Assembly (NCBI RefSeq): GCF_002237655.1
Contig: NZ_NOKT01000020.1
Location: 1 to 64,000, forward strand
Reading direction: 5' to 3'
DNA: 64,000 nucleotides
Source: Streptomyces sp. XY006
GTDB lineage: Bacteria > Actinomycetota > Actinomycetes > Streptomycetales > Streptomycetaceae
Part shown: positions 15,613-24,440 of the stretch, piece after piece
How positions within the stretch are numbered: the stretch's first letter is position 1
Layout of the letters: every line of letters begins with the position of its first letter
Notes under the pieces: model-generated
Database searches by the model: none
Told to the model about the DNA's origin: nothing
The model's input: only the letters and a program-made list of their open reading frames with translations
Position numbers and translations under genes: made by a program

Positions 15613-16807
15613 CGCGCCGCGTCCGGTAGCTCTCGCCGTCCAGCCGCACCACCTCGGCGTGGTGGGCGAGGCGGTCCGTCAGCGCCGGGGCGGACGCGCC
15701 GAAGACCTCGTTCCAGCGGCCGAGGGGGCGGTCGCTGGTGACGATCAGGGAGGCCCGCTCGTAGCGGTGGGCGACCAGCTGGAAGAAGAGCCCGGCGGTG
15801 TCCGGGTCGAAGGGCGTGTAGCCGACCTCGTCGACGATCAGGAGGGGGTGTTCGTCGAGCGCGGCCAGCTCCGCGTCGAGCCGTCCGGCGGCCCGGGCGT
15901 CGGTCAGCCGGGCGGCCCACTCGGCGGCGGTGGCGAACAGCACCCGGTGCCCGGCCTGGCAGGCCCGTACGCCCAGGGCGACGGCCAGGTGGGTCTTGCC
16001 GGTGCCGGGCGGGCCGACGAACACCACGTTGCGCCGGGCGGCGACGAACTCCGCCTTGCCGAGCCGGGCGACGGTCTCCCGGTCGAAGCCCCGCGGGTGC
16101 CGCTCGTCGAAGTCCTCCAACAGCTTGCGGGCGGGGAAGCCGGCGGCCCGGATCCGGGCCTCCGCCTCACCGTCCGGGTCCGGCTGCCGGGGCACCGCGG
16201 GCGCGTCCGTGACGGCCTCGGGCCGGGGCTCGGGGGTGTGCTCGGTCCTGGGGCGCTCCACCGGCGGCCGGGCGGCGTGCGCGCGGTCGCCGTGCGCGGC
16301 CATCGGCCCGGACATGTACGCGAGGATCGCCGCCGAGAAGATGAACGCCATATGGATCACCGTCCCCCACAGCAGGGCGTGCTGCGAGGTGTGGTGGACG
16401 TCCACGAACATCTGGAGCAGATGGACCGAGGAGATGCCCACGATCGCCGTGGCGAGCTTGACCTTCAGCACGTTGGAGTTGACGTGCGAGAGCCATTCGG
16501 GCTGGTCACGGTGGCCCTGGAGGCCGATGCGGGAGACGAACGTCTCGTAGCCGCCGACGATCACCATGATCAGCAGGTTGGCGATCATGACGACGTCGAC
16601 CAGCTTCAGCACGGCGAGCATGACGTAGGTCTCGGTGGCGTGGCCGCCCACGCACATGAGGATTAAGGTCCACAGCTCCTTGAAGAACTTGTAGACGTAG
16701 ACGCCCTGGGCGGCCACGAGCCCGAAGTACAGCGGGGCCTGGAGCCAGCGGGTGGCGAACAGGGCGTATCCGAGCGTGGTGGTCGGGGGGTTCTGCACCC
16801 GCGCCAT
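15590..16807 (-). CDS. UPF0114 membrane domain fused to IstB-like AAA ATPase
   Basis: A 405-aa fusion. Residues 1-168 match the UPF0114/YqhA membrane family: four hydrophobic segments and the conserved 'LPEWLSHV'-type loop seen here as 'QPEWLSHVNSNVLKVKLA'. A Pro/Glu-rich linker (about 170-215) leads to an IstB/DnaC-like ATPase (216-398) with Walker A GPPGTGKT (265-272), Walker B LLIVDE (322-327), sensor 'IVTSDRPLGRWNEVFG' and the IstB ending 'DGESYRTR'. The N-terminal part of IstB that contacts the IS21 transposase is absent, and no istA is nearby. ATG 16807 matches the YqhA start. An active ATPase tethered to the membrane is plausible; its role is unknown. Confidence 0.85.
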   Translation of the reverse strand: MARVQNPPTTTLGYALFATRWLQAPLYFGLVAAQGVYVYKFFKELWTLILMCVGGHATETYVMLAVLKLVDVVMIANLLIMVIVGGYETFVSRIGLQGHRDQPEWLSHVNSNVLKVKLATAIVGISSVHLLQMFVDVHHTSQHALLWGTVIHMAFIFSAAILAYMSGPMAAHGDRAHAARPPVERPRTEHTPEPRPEAVTDAPAVPRQPDPDGEAEARIRAAGFPARKLLEDFDERHPRGFDRETVARLGKAEFVAARRNVVFVGPPGTGKTHLAVALGVRACQAGHRVLFATAAEWAARLTDARAAGRLDAELAALDEHPLLIVDEVGYTPFDPDTAGLFFQLVAHRYERASLIVTSDRPLGRWNEVFGASAPALTDRLAHHAEVVRLDGESYRTRRASAAWAD

Positions 16808-16986
16808 TCTTCGGGGCCGCGCCGGAAAAACTGAATTCACACCACACGTTGGGATGAATAGGCATTCAGTACGACCGCAGTCGCTTCCGGGACGCCCACG
16901 TCACACCCCCGCACGCCGACGATCAGGCACACTGGACGTTTGGCCGAGCACTCATGCCAGGGTGCCGCCTCCAGAAGGGACCCGCG

Positions 16987-18630
16987 TTGAACGGACCTCT
17001 CATCGTCCAGTCCGACAAGACCCTGCTCCTGGAAGTCGACCACGAGCAGGCCGACGACTGCCGCCGGGCCATCGCTCCGTTCGCGGAGCTGGAGCGGGCG
17101 CCGGAGCACATCCACACCTACCGGGTGACCCCGCTGGGCCTGTGGAACGCGCGCGCGGCCGGGCACGACGCCGAGCAGGTCGTGGACGCGCTCGTGCAGT
17201 ACAGCCGCTACCCGGTGCCGCACGCGCTGCTCGTCGACGTCGCCGAGACGATGGACCGCTACGGCCGCCTCACCCTCTCCAAGCACCCCGCGCACGGTCT
17301 GGTCCTGACGACCACGGACCGCCCGGTGCTGGAGGAGGTGCTGAAGTCCAAGCGGATCGCGCCGCTGGTCGGCGCCCGGATCGACCCGGACACGGTCGCC
17401 GTGCACCCCTCCGAGCGGGGCCAGATCAAGCAGACGCTGCTGAAGCTGGGCTGGCCGGCCGAGGACCTCGCCGGGTACGTGGACGGCGAGGCGCACCCGA
17501 TCGAGCTGGCCGAGGACGGCTGGGCGCTCAGGCCGTACCAGAAGCAGGCCGTGGAGAACTTCTGGCACGGCGGTTCGGGCGTCGTCGTCCTGCCCTGTGG
17601 TGCCGGGAAGACGCTGGTGGGCGCCGGGGCGATGGCCCAGGCGAAGTCGACGACGCTGATCCTCGTCACGAACACGGTCTCGGCGCGGCAGTGGAAGCAC
17701 GAGCTGGTGAAGCGGACCTCGCTCACCGAGGACGAGATCGGCGAGTACAGCGGGACGAGGAAGGAGATCCGGCCCGTCACGATCGCCACGTACCAGGTGC
17801 TGACGACCCGGCGGAAGGGCGTCTACCCGCACCTGGAGCTGTTCGACTCGCGGGACTGGGGCCTGATCGTCTACGACGAGGTGCACCTGCTGCCCGCGCC
17901 GGTCTTCAAGTTCACGGCGGATCTGCAGGCGCGCCGCCGGATCGGTCTGACCGCCACGCTGGTCCGGGAGGACGGCCGCGAGTCGGACGTGTTCTCGCTG
18001 ATCGGGCCCAAGCGGTTCGACGCGCCGTGGAAGGAGATCGAGGCGCAGGGCTACATCGCGCCCGCCGACTGCGTGGAGGTCCGGGTCAATCTGACGGACT
18101 CCGAGCGGCTCGCGTACGCCACGGCCGAGACGGAGGAGAAGTACCGCTTCTGTGCGACGACCGCGACCAAGCGCAAGGTCACGGAGGCGATCGTGCGCCG
18201 CTTCGCCGGGCAGCAGATCCTGGTGATCGGCCAGTACATCGACCAGCTGGACGAGCTCGGCGAGCATCTCGGGGCGCCCGTGATCAAGGGCGAGACGTCG
18301 AACGCGCAGCGGGAGAAGCTCTTCGACGCCTTCCGCGAGGGCGAGATCAGCGTGCTGGTGGTGTCCAAGGTCGCGAACTTCTCGATCGACCTGCCCGAGG
18401 CGACGGTGGCGATCCAGGTCTCGGGCACCTTCGGCTCCCGGCAGGAGGAGGCCCAGCGCCTCGGCCGGGTGCTGCGGCCCAAGGCCGACGGCCACCAGGC
18501 GCACTTCTACTCCGTGGTCGCCCGGGACACGATCGACCAGGACTTCGCCGCGCACCGGCAGCGCTTCCTGGCGGAGCAGGGGTACGCGTACCGGATCATG
18601 GACGCGGACGAGCTGCTCGCGGAGAGCTGA
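16987..18630 (+). CDS. XPB-type DNA repair helicase
   Basis: Superfamily 2 3'-5' helicase of 547 aa, the bacterial XPB/Ercc3 type. The N-terminal damage-recognition region (1-170) is followed by RecA domain 1 with Walker A PCGAGKT (about 202-208), DEVH (about 296-299) and 'GLTATLVREDGRE', and RecA domain 2 with 'FSIDLPEATVAIQVSGTFGS' and 'QRLGRVLRPK'. TTG 16987 is chosen because AGAAGGGA lies six bases upstream and the product starts MNGPLIVQSDKTLLLEVDH, the conserved start as I recall it; ATG 16954 lacks a ribosome site. The likely partner is the Helicase_C_3 protein at 12392. Confidence 0.95.
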   Translation: MNGPLIVQSDKTLLLEVDHEQADDCRRAIAPFAELERAPEHIHTYRVTPLGLWNARAAGHDAEQVVDALVQYSRYPVPHALLVDVAETMDRYGRLTLSKHPAHGLVLTTTDRPVLEEVLKSKRIAPLVGARIDPDTVAVHPSERGQIKQTLLKLGWPAEDLAGYVDGEAHPIELAEDGWALRPYQKQAVENFWHGGSGVVVLPCGAGKTLVGAGAMAQAKSTTLILVTNTVSARQWKHELVKRTSLTEDEIGEYSGTRKEIRPVTIATYQVLTTRRKGVYPHLELFDSRDWGLIVYDEVHLLPAPVFKFTADLQARRRIGLTATLVREDGRESDVFSLIGPKRFDAPWKEIEAQGYIAPADCVEVRVNLTDSERLAYATAETEEKYRFCATTATKRKVTEAIVRRFAGQQILVIGQYIDQLDELGEHLGAPVIKGETSNAQREKLFDAFREGEISVLVVSKVANFSIDLPEATVAIQVSGTFGSRQEEAQRLGRVLRPKADGHQAHFYSVVARDTIDQDFAAHRQRFLAEQGYAYRIMDADELLAES

Positions 18631-18646
18631 CGCCGGCCGGGGCCCG

Positions 18647-18835
18647 TCACTTGCGGCGGACCACGCCGACTTCCTCTCCGTACTCACCGAGGATGACCAC
18701 GTCGAAGGCGGCCACCGCGAAGACCTTGACGGCGCGCAGGGCGTCGCCGAGGCGGTGGCGGTGACTGCCGGACACGGCGGTGGCGCCGGGCGGGCGGCCC
18801 GGTGCCGGGGCGGGGTGGATGGTTGCTGCGCTCAT
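18647..18835 (-). CDS. small conserved Streptomyces protein, unknown
   Basis: A 62-aa product with a proline-rich N-terminus (about 1-25) and a conserved-looking segment LGDALRAVKVFAVAAFDVVI, then 'LGEYGEEVGVVRRK'. The hydrophobic centre could be a single membrane helix, or a beta-alpha element. ATG 18835 has GGAG very close upstream. The open frame extends to 19273 but the extension is antisense to the helD start. It converges with the XPB gene and is divergent from helD. No function is known. Confidence 0.6.
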   Translation of the reverse strand: MSAATIHPAPAPGRPPGATAVSGSHRHRLGDALRAVKVFAVAAFDVVILGEYGEEVGVVRRK

Positions 18836-19103
18836 GTCTCCATGGTGCGTTTCGTCCCGTAAGACCTGCGTCGGTCTCGGGACCGAACCTCGCGGGGCTC
18901 GGGTACGCCCCCGGGCGGACGCGGGCCCCTCGGGAGGAGGGCGGCGTCCCCTAGGGGACGAGAAAAGCGTTCGCGTCCACCGCGCCCGCTCCCCTAAAAT
19001 CTCCGCTCTTGCCCGCCTCCCTCGACGGAGTGCCGCCGACCGGACGGAAACCGGCCGGCATCTCACCGCCCTTCCCCAGCAGGTCCCTTCCGGAGGCAGT
19101 CCC

Positions 19104-21143
19104 TTGTCCACGCCCGTCGACGACCCGCTCGCGCGTGAGCGCTCCCACCTCGCCGCGTCCCGTTCCGCCCTGCGCGCCATGCGCGAGGACGTCGAAGCCC
19201 TCGACATCAGCGACGTCACCGCGAACTGGGTGAACGCGGAGGTGCTCGCGCGCCAGATCGAGGAGCGCATCAAGGCCCTGGCCGACCTCAGCGAGACCCC
19301 GCTGTTCTTCGGCCGGCTCGACTATCTGCACGCGCCGGGCAGCGAGCAGGCCGAGGGGGCGGAGGGTGAGCGTTTCTACGTCGGGCGGCGGCATGTGCAC
19401 GACCACGACGGCGACCCCATGGTCGTCGACTGGCGCGCCCCGGTGTCGCAGCCGTTCTACCGGGCGTCCAAGAAGGACCCGATGGACATCGCGCTGCGCC
19501 GCCGCTTCGGCTACACGGGCGGCGACCTCACGGCGTACGAGGACGAGCACCTCTCGGACCCCGCGGAGGCGGCCCGTACCAGCAAGCTGCTCCAGCAGGA
19601 GATCGAACGGCCGCGCGTGGGCCCGATGCGGGACATCGTCGCGACGATCCAGCCCGAGCAGGACGAGATCGTGCGGTCCGGCCTGTCCGGCACGGTGTGC
19701 GTGCAGGGCGGCCCCGGCACCGGCAAGACGGCCGTCGGCCTGCACCGGGTCGCCTATCTGCTCTACGCCCACCGCGAGCGCCTCGCCCGCACCGGCACGC
19801 TGGTCATCGGGCCGAACCGGTCCTTCCTGCACTACATCGAGCAGGTGCTCCCGGCCCTCGGTGAGCTGACCGTCCGGCAGGCCACCGTCGAGGACCTGGT
19901 CGCGCACGTCGAGATCAAGGGCACCGACGACGCCACGGCCGCGGTCGTCAAGGGGGACGCCCGCATGGCCGAGGTGCTGCGCCGGGCCCTCTACTCCCAC
20001 GTCACGCTGCCCACCGAGCCGGTCGTGGTGGTGCGCGGCTCGCGCCGCTGGCGGGTTCCGGCGCACGAACTGGAGGACATCGTCCGGGAGTTGCTGGACC
20101 GCGACATCCGCTACGGCGCCGCCCGCGAGGCCCTGCCGCAGCGCATCGCGCACGCCGTGCTGGTGCAGATGGAACGCTCGGGGGAGGCGCCCGACGACCG
20201 GGTGCAGGACGCGGTGGCCCGCAACAGCGCGGTGAAGGCGGCGGTCAAGGCGATCTGGCCGCCGGTCGACCCGGCGAAACTGGTGCTGCGGCTGCTGTCG
20301 GACGCGGAGTTCCTCGCGGCCCACGCGGAGGGGATCCTCGACGCGGACGAGCAGAAGGCGATCCTCTGGGCGAAGCCGGCGCGCAGCGTGAAGTCGGCCC
20401 GGTGGTCGACCGCGGACGCCGTCCTGGTCGACGAGGCCACCGACCTGGTCCAGCGCACGCACTCCCTCGGCCACGTCGTCCTCGACGAGGCGCAGGACCT
20501 CTCCCCCATGCAGTACCGGGCGGTGGGCCGCCGCTGCACCACGGGCAGTGCGACGGTCCTCGGCGACCTGGCGCAGGGCACCACGCCGTGGGCGACGCGC
20601 AGCTGGGAGGAGGCGCTGTCCCACCTGGGCAAGCCGGACGCCGTGATCGAGGAGCTGACGGCGGGTTTCCGCGTCCCCACGGACGTCATCACCTACGCCT
20701 CACGCCTGCTGCCGCACATCGCGCCGGGCCTGACGCCGGTGGTGTCGATCCGCGAGAACCCGGGCCACTTCGAGGTCCGCCCGGTCTCCGGCACCGCCGA
20801 CGTGGTCGCCGCCTGCCGCGAGTCGCTGCGCCACGAGGGCTCGACGGGCCTGATCGCGGCGGACGCCCGCGTGCCCGAACTGGCCGAGGCCCTGAAGGAG
20901 GCCGGCCTCCCGTATGTGGGCCCCGGCGAGGAGACCACCCGTGAGACCCGCCTGACCCTGGTCCCGGCGTCCCTGGCGAAGGGCCTGGAGTACGACTACG
21001 TGGTGCTGGACGAGCCCGGCGCGGTGGTCGACGGCGAACCCGACGAACGCACCGGCCTGCGCCGCCTGTACGTGGCCCTCACCCGGGCGGTCTCGGGTCT
21101 GACGGTGACCCACGCGGCTCCGCTGCCGGAGCAACTCGGGTAA
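19104..21143 (+). CDS. helD: HelD-like RNA polymerase-recycling helicase
   Basis: UvrD/Rep-related ATPase of 679 aa. The N-terminal coiled coil (about 5-65) is the part that enters RNA polymerase channels in characterised HelD proteins. Walker A GGPGTGKTAVGLHRVAYLLY begins near residue 203; the Walker B region 'VVLDEAQDLSPMQYRAVGRR' lies near 455; C-terminal motifs include 'LAKGLEYDYVVLDEP' and 'RRLYVALTRAVSGL'. TTG 19104 follows GGAGG with a seven-base gap, a strong choice over the longer frame. Actinobacterial HelD proteins release stalled RNA polymerase and can confer rifampicin tolerance; that role is assigned by family. Confidence 0.9.
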   Translation: MSTPVDDPLARERSHLAASRSALRAMREDVEALDISDVTANWVNAEVLARQIEERIKALADLSETPLFFGRLDYLHAPGSEQAEGAEGERFYVGRRHVHDHDGDPMVVDWRAPVSQPFYRASKKDPMDIALRRRFGYTGGDLTAYEDEHLSDPAEAARTSKLLQQEIERPRVGPMRDIVATIQPEQDEIVRSGLSGTVCVQGGPGTGKTAVGLHRVAYLLYAHRERLARTGTLVIGPNRSFLHYIEQVLPALGELTVRQATVEDLVAHVEIKGTDDATAAVVKGDARMAEVLRRALYSHVTLPTEPVVVVRGSRRWRVPAHELEDIVRELLDRDIRYGAAREALPQRIAHAVLVQMERSGEAPDDRVQDAVARNSAVKAAVKAIWPPVDPAKLVLRLLSDAEFLAAHAEGILDADEQKAILWAKPARSVKSARWSTADAVLVDEATDLVQRTHSLGHVVLDEAQDLSPMQYRAVGRRCTTGSATVLGDLAQGTTPWATRSWEEALSHLGKPDAVIEELTAGFRVPTDVITYASRLLPHIAPGLTPVVSIRENPGHFEVRPVSGTADVVAACRESLRHEGSTGLIAADARVPELAEALKEAGLPYVGPGEETTRETRLTLVPASLAKGLEYDYVVLDEPGAVVDGEPDERTGLRRLYVALTRAVSGLTVTHAAPLPEQLG

Positions 21144-21157
21144 GCGCCGGGCACCCT

Positions 21158-21850
21158 TCAGGAAGCGTCCACCGCGGCCCGCCACTCGGCCACGGCCTCG
21201 GCGGACACCGGCTCGTCCCAGCCCCCGGGGCGAGCCGCCCCGCCGATGTGGAAGCCGTCCACCCCGGCCTTCAGCAGCACCGGCACATGGTCGAGCCGCA
21301 GCCCGCCGCCCACCAGCAACTGCTGCCCGTACCCCGGCTCCCCGGCCCGCCCGGCCTCGGCGAGCAGCACGGGCAGTCCGCCGTCGACCCCGTCCGCCGA
21401 CCCGGCCGTCAGGTAGGTGTCCAGCCCCGGCATCCCGTCCAGCTGCTTGCGCAGGGCGGCCCGGTCGGCGGCCCGGTCGATGGCCCGGTGGAACGTCCAG
21501 GGGCAGCCGTCCAGCGCGGCGACGACCCGCTCCACGGCCGCCAGGTCCACCGAGCCCCCTTCGTCGAGGAACCCGAGCACGAACTCCTCCGCCCCGGCCT
21601 GGCGCAACTCCGCGGCCGTGTCGGCGAGCCGGTCGACGTCCCCGGCCGCGAAGCCGTCCGCCAGCCGGATCATCACCCGCAGGGAGAGGTCCACGGCCCG
21701 CCGGATCCCGGCGACGGTCGCGGCCGACGGGGTGAGCCCGTCGGCCGCCATGTCGGTGACCAGTTCAAGGCGGTCCGCGCCTCCCGCCTGGGCGGCGACC
21801 GCGTCCTCGACGCCGAGGGCGATCACCTCCAGGACTGCACGCTTGCTCAT
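21158..21850 (-). CDS. cutC: CutC family protein (copper homeostasis)
   Basis: TIM-barrel protein of 230 aa. Diagnostic segments are 'ALGVEDAVAAQAGGADRLEL' near the start, 'RVMIRLADGFAAGDVDRLADT', 'EFVLGFLDEGGSVD', 'CPWTFHRAIDRAADR' and 'AGVDGFHIGGAARP'. CutC has been linked to copper tolerance in E. coli, but its biochemical activity is unclear. Upstream at 21887-21902 is a sequence matching the DasR operator at 13 of 16 positions, which would tie this gene to N-acetylglucosamine sensing. It converges with helD, with 14 bp between the stops. Confidence 0.92.
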   Translation of the reverse strand: MSKRAVLEVIALGVEDAVAAQAGGADRLELVTDMAADGLTPSAATVAGIRRAVDLSLRVMIRLADGFAAGDVDRLADTAAELRQAGAEEFVLGFLDEGGSVDLAAVERVVAALDGCPWTFHRAIDRAADRAALRKQLDGMPGLDTYLTAGSADGVDGGLPVLLAEAGRAGEPGYGQQLLVGGGLRLDHVPVLLKAGVDGFHIGGAARPGGWDEPVSAEAVAEWRAAVDAS

Positions 21851-21886
21851 GGGGCCCCTTCGTCGGCATGGCGTCGGCGTTCGGCG

Positions 21887-21902
21887 ACAGGTCTAGTCCA
21901 AT
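21887..21902. promoter_or_regulatory. DasR-like operator before cutC
   Basis: ACAGGTCTAGTCCAAT matches the dre consensus ACTGGTCTAGACCACT at 13 of 16 positions and lies 37 bases before the cutC start, where a repressor could block the promoter. Confidence 0.5.
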
Positions 21903-21959
21903 CAAAGACTACGCTGCCCACTCCGGCCGGCTCCCAAGCACCCTCCGGGGCCCGGGACC

Positions 21960-22640
21960 TCACCCGTAGATGTTCAGCTCGGCCGCCTCCACCCCGGCCA
22001 GCTCGAACGCGGGCGCCCCGTCGACCGGCCGCCCGGTGTACAGCCGCACCAGGGTCGCCCCGTCCCCGATGAACCGCCCCGGGGGCCGCTCCCCGCCGCT
22101 CTCGCCCAGCCGCAGCGGCTCGTCCAGGTCGTCGAGGTCGGCGTGGAGCGGCACGTGCCCCCGCTCGCGGGTGAGGCGGGCCAGCAGGGCGAGCGCGTCC
22201 GGCAGCCCGGCCCCGCCGTAGGCGCCCGCCTCCCCGAGGGCCTCGCGCACGTCACCGGCGTGCACCCACTCCCCCAGCGCCAGCCCGTCCAGCCGCCCGT
22301 CCGCCCCGGCGATCACCGGCCCGGCCTCGGTCATCCCGCGCTCCAGCTCGTCGACGACCTGCGCGTCGCTCCAGCCGGCCCGTTCGGCGATGTCCCGGTC
22401 GTTGGACCCGGGCGAGAACACGCCCGGCTCGAACCGGCCCTGCACCACCCGCGTCAGGGCGGCCGAACCGTGCGCCAGCACGTCCCGCACCGTCCAGCCC
22501 GGGCACGCGGCGACGGGCCGCGCGAAGTCCTCCCCGGTCCTGCCCCGCAGCAGCGGGATCAACGCGTCACGCTCGATCGTGAGCAGCCGGCCGGGCTGCT
22601 CGGGGTCCCGTACGTCGTGCACATCAGCAGGAGTCGTCAT
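21960..22640 (-). CDS. maleylpyruvate isomerase/DinB-fold (mycothiol-dependent type) protein
   Basis: Helical-bundle protein of 226 aa. The N-terminal half, with 'CPGWTVRDVLAHGSAALTRV' and a later 'LGEWVHAGDVREALGE', is typical of the MDMPI family, whose members use metal-binding histidines and often mycothiol. The C-terminal domain has 'LVRLYTGRPVDGAPAFELAG', also usual in this family. ATG 22640 has TAGCGT seven bases upstream and no Shine-Dalgarno, so a leaderless message is likely; a second ATG lies three codons upstream. Substrate unknown. It is divergent from the HD hydrolase gene. Confidence 0.82.
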   Translation of the reverse strand: MTTPADVHDVRDPEQPGRLLTIERDALIPLLRGRTGEDFARPVAACPGWTVRDVLAHGSAALTRVVQGRFEPGVFSPGSNDRDIAERAGWSDAQVVDELERGMTEAGPVIAGADGRLDGLALGEWVHAGDVREALGEAGAYGGAGLPDALALLARLTRERGHVPLHADLDDLDEPLRLGESGGERPPGRFIGDGATLVRLYTGRPVDGAPAFELAGVEAAELNIYG

Positions 22641-22687
22641 GCACCCCACGCTAGGTCCCCCACCCGGGTCGGCGGGAGAATGACCCC

Positions 22688-23350
22688 ATGGCCGATCTCG
22701 ACACCCTGCGCACCCGCTTCGCCCGCACCCTGGAGGCGGCCCGGGGGCCGGCCGGCGGTCCCGACCCGGCGCCGTACGCCGAGGACCTGCTCGGCCGCTG
22801 GCGGGAGCCGCAGCGCCGCTACCACACGGTCGAGCACCTCACGGCGGTCCTGGACCGCGTCGACCTGCTGGAGCAGTACGCGCGGGACCCGGAGGTGGTC
22901 CGGCTGGCGGCCTGGTTCCACGACGCGGTCTACCTGCCCGACCGCTCCGAGAACGAGGAACGCTCCGCGCGGCTGGCCGAACGGGCCCTCAGGGAAGCCG
23001 GCCTTCCCGACGCGAAGACGGCCGAGGTGGCCCGGCTGGTGCGCCTCACCGTCACGCACGACCCGGCGGACGACGACCCCGACGGCATGGTCCTGTGCGA
23101 CGCCGACCTGGCGATCCTGGCCTCGCCGCCGTCGGCGTACGCCGTCTACACCACCGCGGTCCGCGAGGAGTACCACTTCGTCCCGAACGACGCATTCCGC
23201 ACGGGCCGGGCCGCGATCCTGCGCCAACTCCTCGCCCTGCCCCGGCTGTTCCGGACCCCCTACGGGGCGGAGCACTGGGAGGCGACGGCCCGCTGCAACC
23301 TCGCCGCCGAGCTGGAAATGCTGTCGCTCCCGCCCCTGGACGCCTCGTAG
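22688..23350 (+). CDS. HD-domain metal-dependent phosphohydrolase
   Basis: Predicted nucleotide or phosphate-ester hydrolase of 220 aa. Metal ligands follow the HD pattern: 'RYHTVEHL' (about 44-51), 'WFHDAVY' (76-82) and 'CDADLAIL' (about 138-145). Length and motif spacing match a conserved family of small HD proteins whose substrate is not established. It starts 47 bp from the divergent MDMPI gene and ends 10 bp before the next gene. Confidence 0.85.
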   Translation: MADLDTLRTRFARTLEAARGPAGGPDPAPYAEDLLGRWREPQRRYHTVEHLTAVLDRVDLLEQYARDPEVVRLAAWFHDAVYLPDRSENEERSARLAERALREAGLPDAKTAEVARLVRLTVTHDPADDDPDGMVLCDADLAILASPPSAYAVYTTAVREEYHFVPNDAFRTGRAAILRQLLALPRLFRTPYGAEHWEATARCNLAAELEMLSLPPLDAS

Positions 23351-23360
23351 CCTGCCCACC

Positions 23361-24440
23361 ATGTGGACAACGGGTGCGGAACAGGTGGAGCAGGCCGTCG
23401 CCGAGTGCGTGGGCGTGCTGGGGGCGGTCGCCGGGCGGGACTGGGCGGGGGTGCGGGCCGGGCGGCTGGAGTGGAGCTGCCGGGAGACCGCGGTGCACAT
23501 CGCGGACGATCTGATCGCGTACGCGGGGCAGCTCGCGGGGCGGGAGTCCGAGGCGTACGGCCCGTTCGAGATCGTGCTGGAGGAGGGGACCGACAACTCG
23601 GGCGTGCTGCGGGTGATCGGCACGATGGGCACGCTGCTGGCCGCCGCGGTCCGGACCACCCCGCGCGAGGTGCGGGCCTTCCATCCGTATCCGTTCCGCA
23701 GCGCGAACCGCGAGGGGTTCGCCGCCATGGGCGTCGCCGAGGTGCTGCTGCACACCCACGACATCGCCGAGGGACTCGGCATCGCCTACGAACCCGACCC
23801 GGCGCTGTGCGACTTCGTCCTCACCCGGATCTTCCCGCACGTCCAGCCCGGCCCCACGCCCTGGCGGACCCTGCTGTGGGCCACCGCGCGCGGCGAGCTG
23901 CCCGGGCGCGCGCCCGTGACGCAGTGGCGGTGGAGCAACAACCTGGTCATCGAGGCCGAGCGGCTCACCCTCCAGGGCGTCACCCCGGCGGCGGCCACCG
24001 ATCTGTCCACGGTCGGCGACGGCGGCTTCGCCTGGCTCGACGGCGGGCCGGTCGAGGGCACCCGGGTCGGCGCCGGACTGGTGTACAAGCAGTACGAGGA
24101 CGGCGTCCACCGGCCGGAGTGGGGCATGTACGTCCTGGTCCGCCGGGAGGACGGCCGCGCGCTCGGCGCCATGGGGTTCCACAGCGTCCCGGACGCCACG
24201 GGCCGGGTGGAGGTCGGCTACGACCTCGTCGAGGCGGCCCGCGGCCACGGCTACGCCACCGAGGCCCTGCGGGCGCTGTCGTCCTGGGCGCTGGACCGGC
24301 CGGAGGCGCGGGTGGTCGTCGCCACCGTGGAGCGGGACAACCTGCCCTCACAGCACGTCCTGGCGCGGGCCGGCTTCACCCGGGTCGCCGAGGACCCCGA
24401 GCACCTCACCTACGAACTGGGCGCACCCGGCGAGCGGTAG
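23361..24440 (+). CDS. DinB/MDMPI-like domain fused to GNAT acetyltransferase
   Basis: A 359-aa two-domain protein. Residues 1-200 form an MDMPI/DinB-like helical domain ('LEWSCRETAVHIADDLIAYA' and 'GVAEVLLHTHDIAEGLG'). Residues about 205-355 are a GNAT domain of the RimJ type, with 'VEVGYDLVEAARGHGYATEA' as the acetyl-CoA loop and 'ERDNLPSQHVLARAGFTRV'. A thiol-dependent or metal-binding domain joined to an acetyltransferase is uncommon. TAGCCT (23348-23353) sits seven bases before ATG, suggesting leaderless translation. It overlaps the convergent DUF4031 gene by 31 bp. Confidence 0.85.
   Translation: MWTTGAEQVEQAVAECVGVLGAVAGRDWAGVRAGRLEWSCRETAVHIADDLIAYAGQLAGRESEAYGPFEIVLEEGTDNSGVLRVIGTMGTLLAAAVRTTPREVRAFHPYPFRSANREGFAAMGVAEVLLHTHDIAEGLGIAYEPDPALCDFVLTRIFPHVQPGPTPWRTLLWATARGELPGRAPVTQWRWSNNLVIEAERLTLQGVTPAAATDLSTVGDGGFAWLDGGPVEGTRVGAGLVYKQYEDGVHRPEWGMYVLVRREDGRALGAMGFHSVPDATGRVEVGYDLVEAARGHGYATEALRALSSWALDRPEARVVVATVERDNLPSQHVLARAGFTRVAEDPEHLTYELGAPGER

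Noticed and set aside
16752..18764. Plus-strand 670-codon frame overlapping the XPB gene
   Set aside because: Different frame from the helicase; the Arg/Ala/Gly-rich translation is a shadow.
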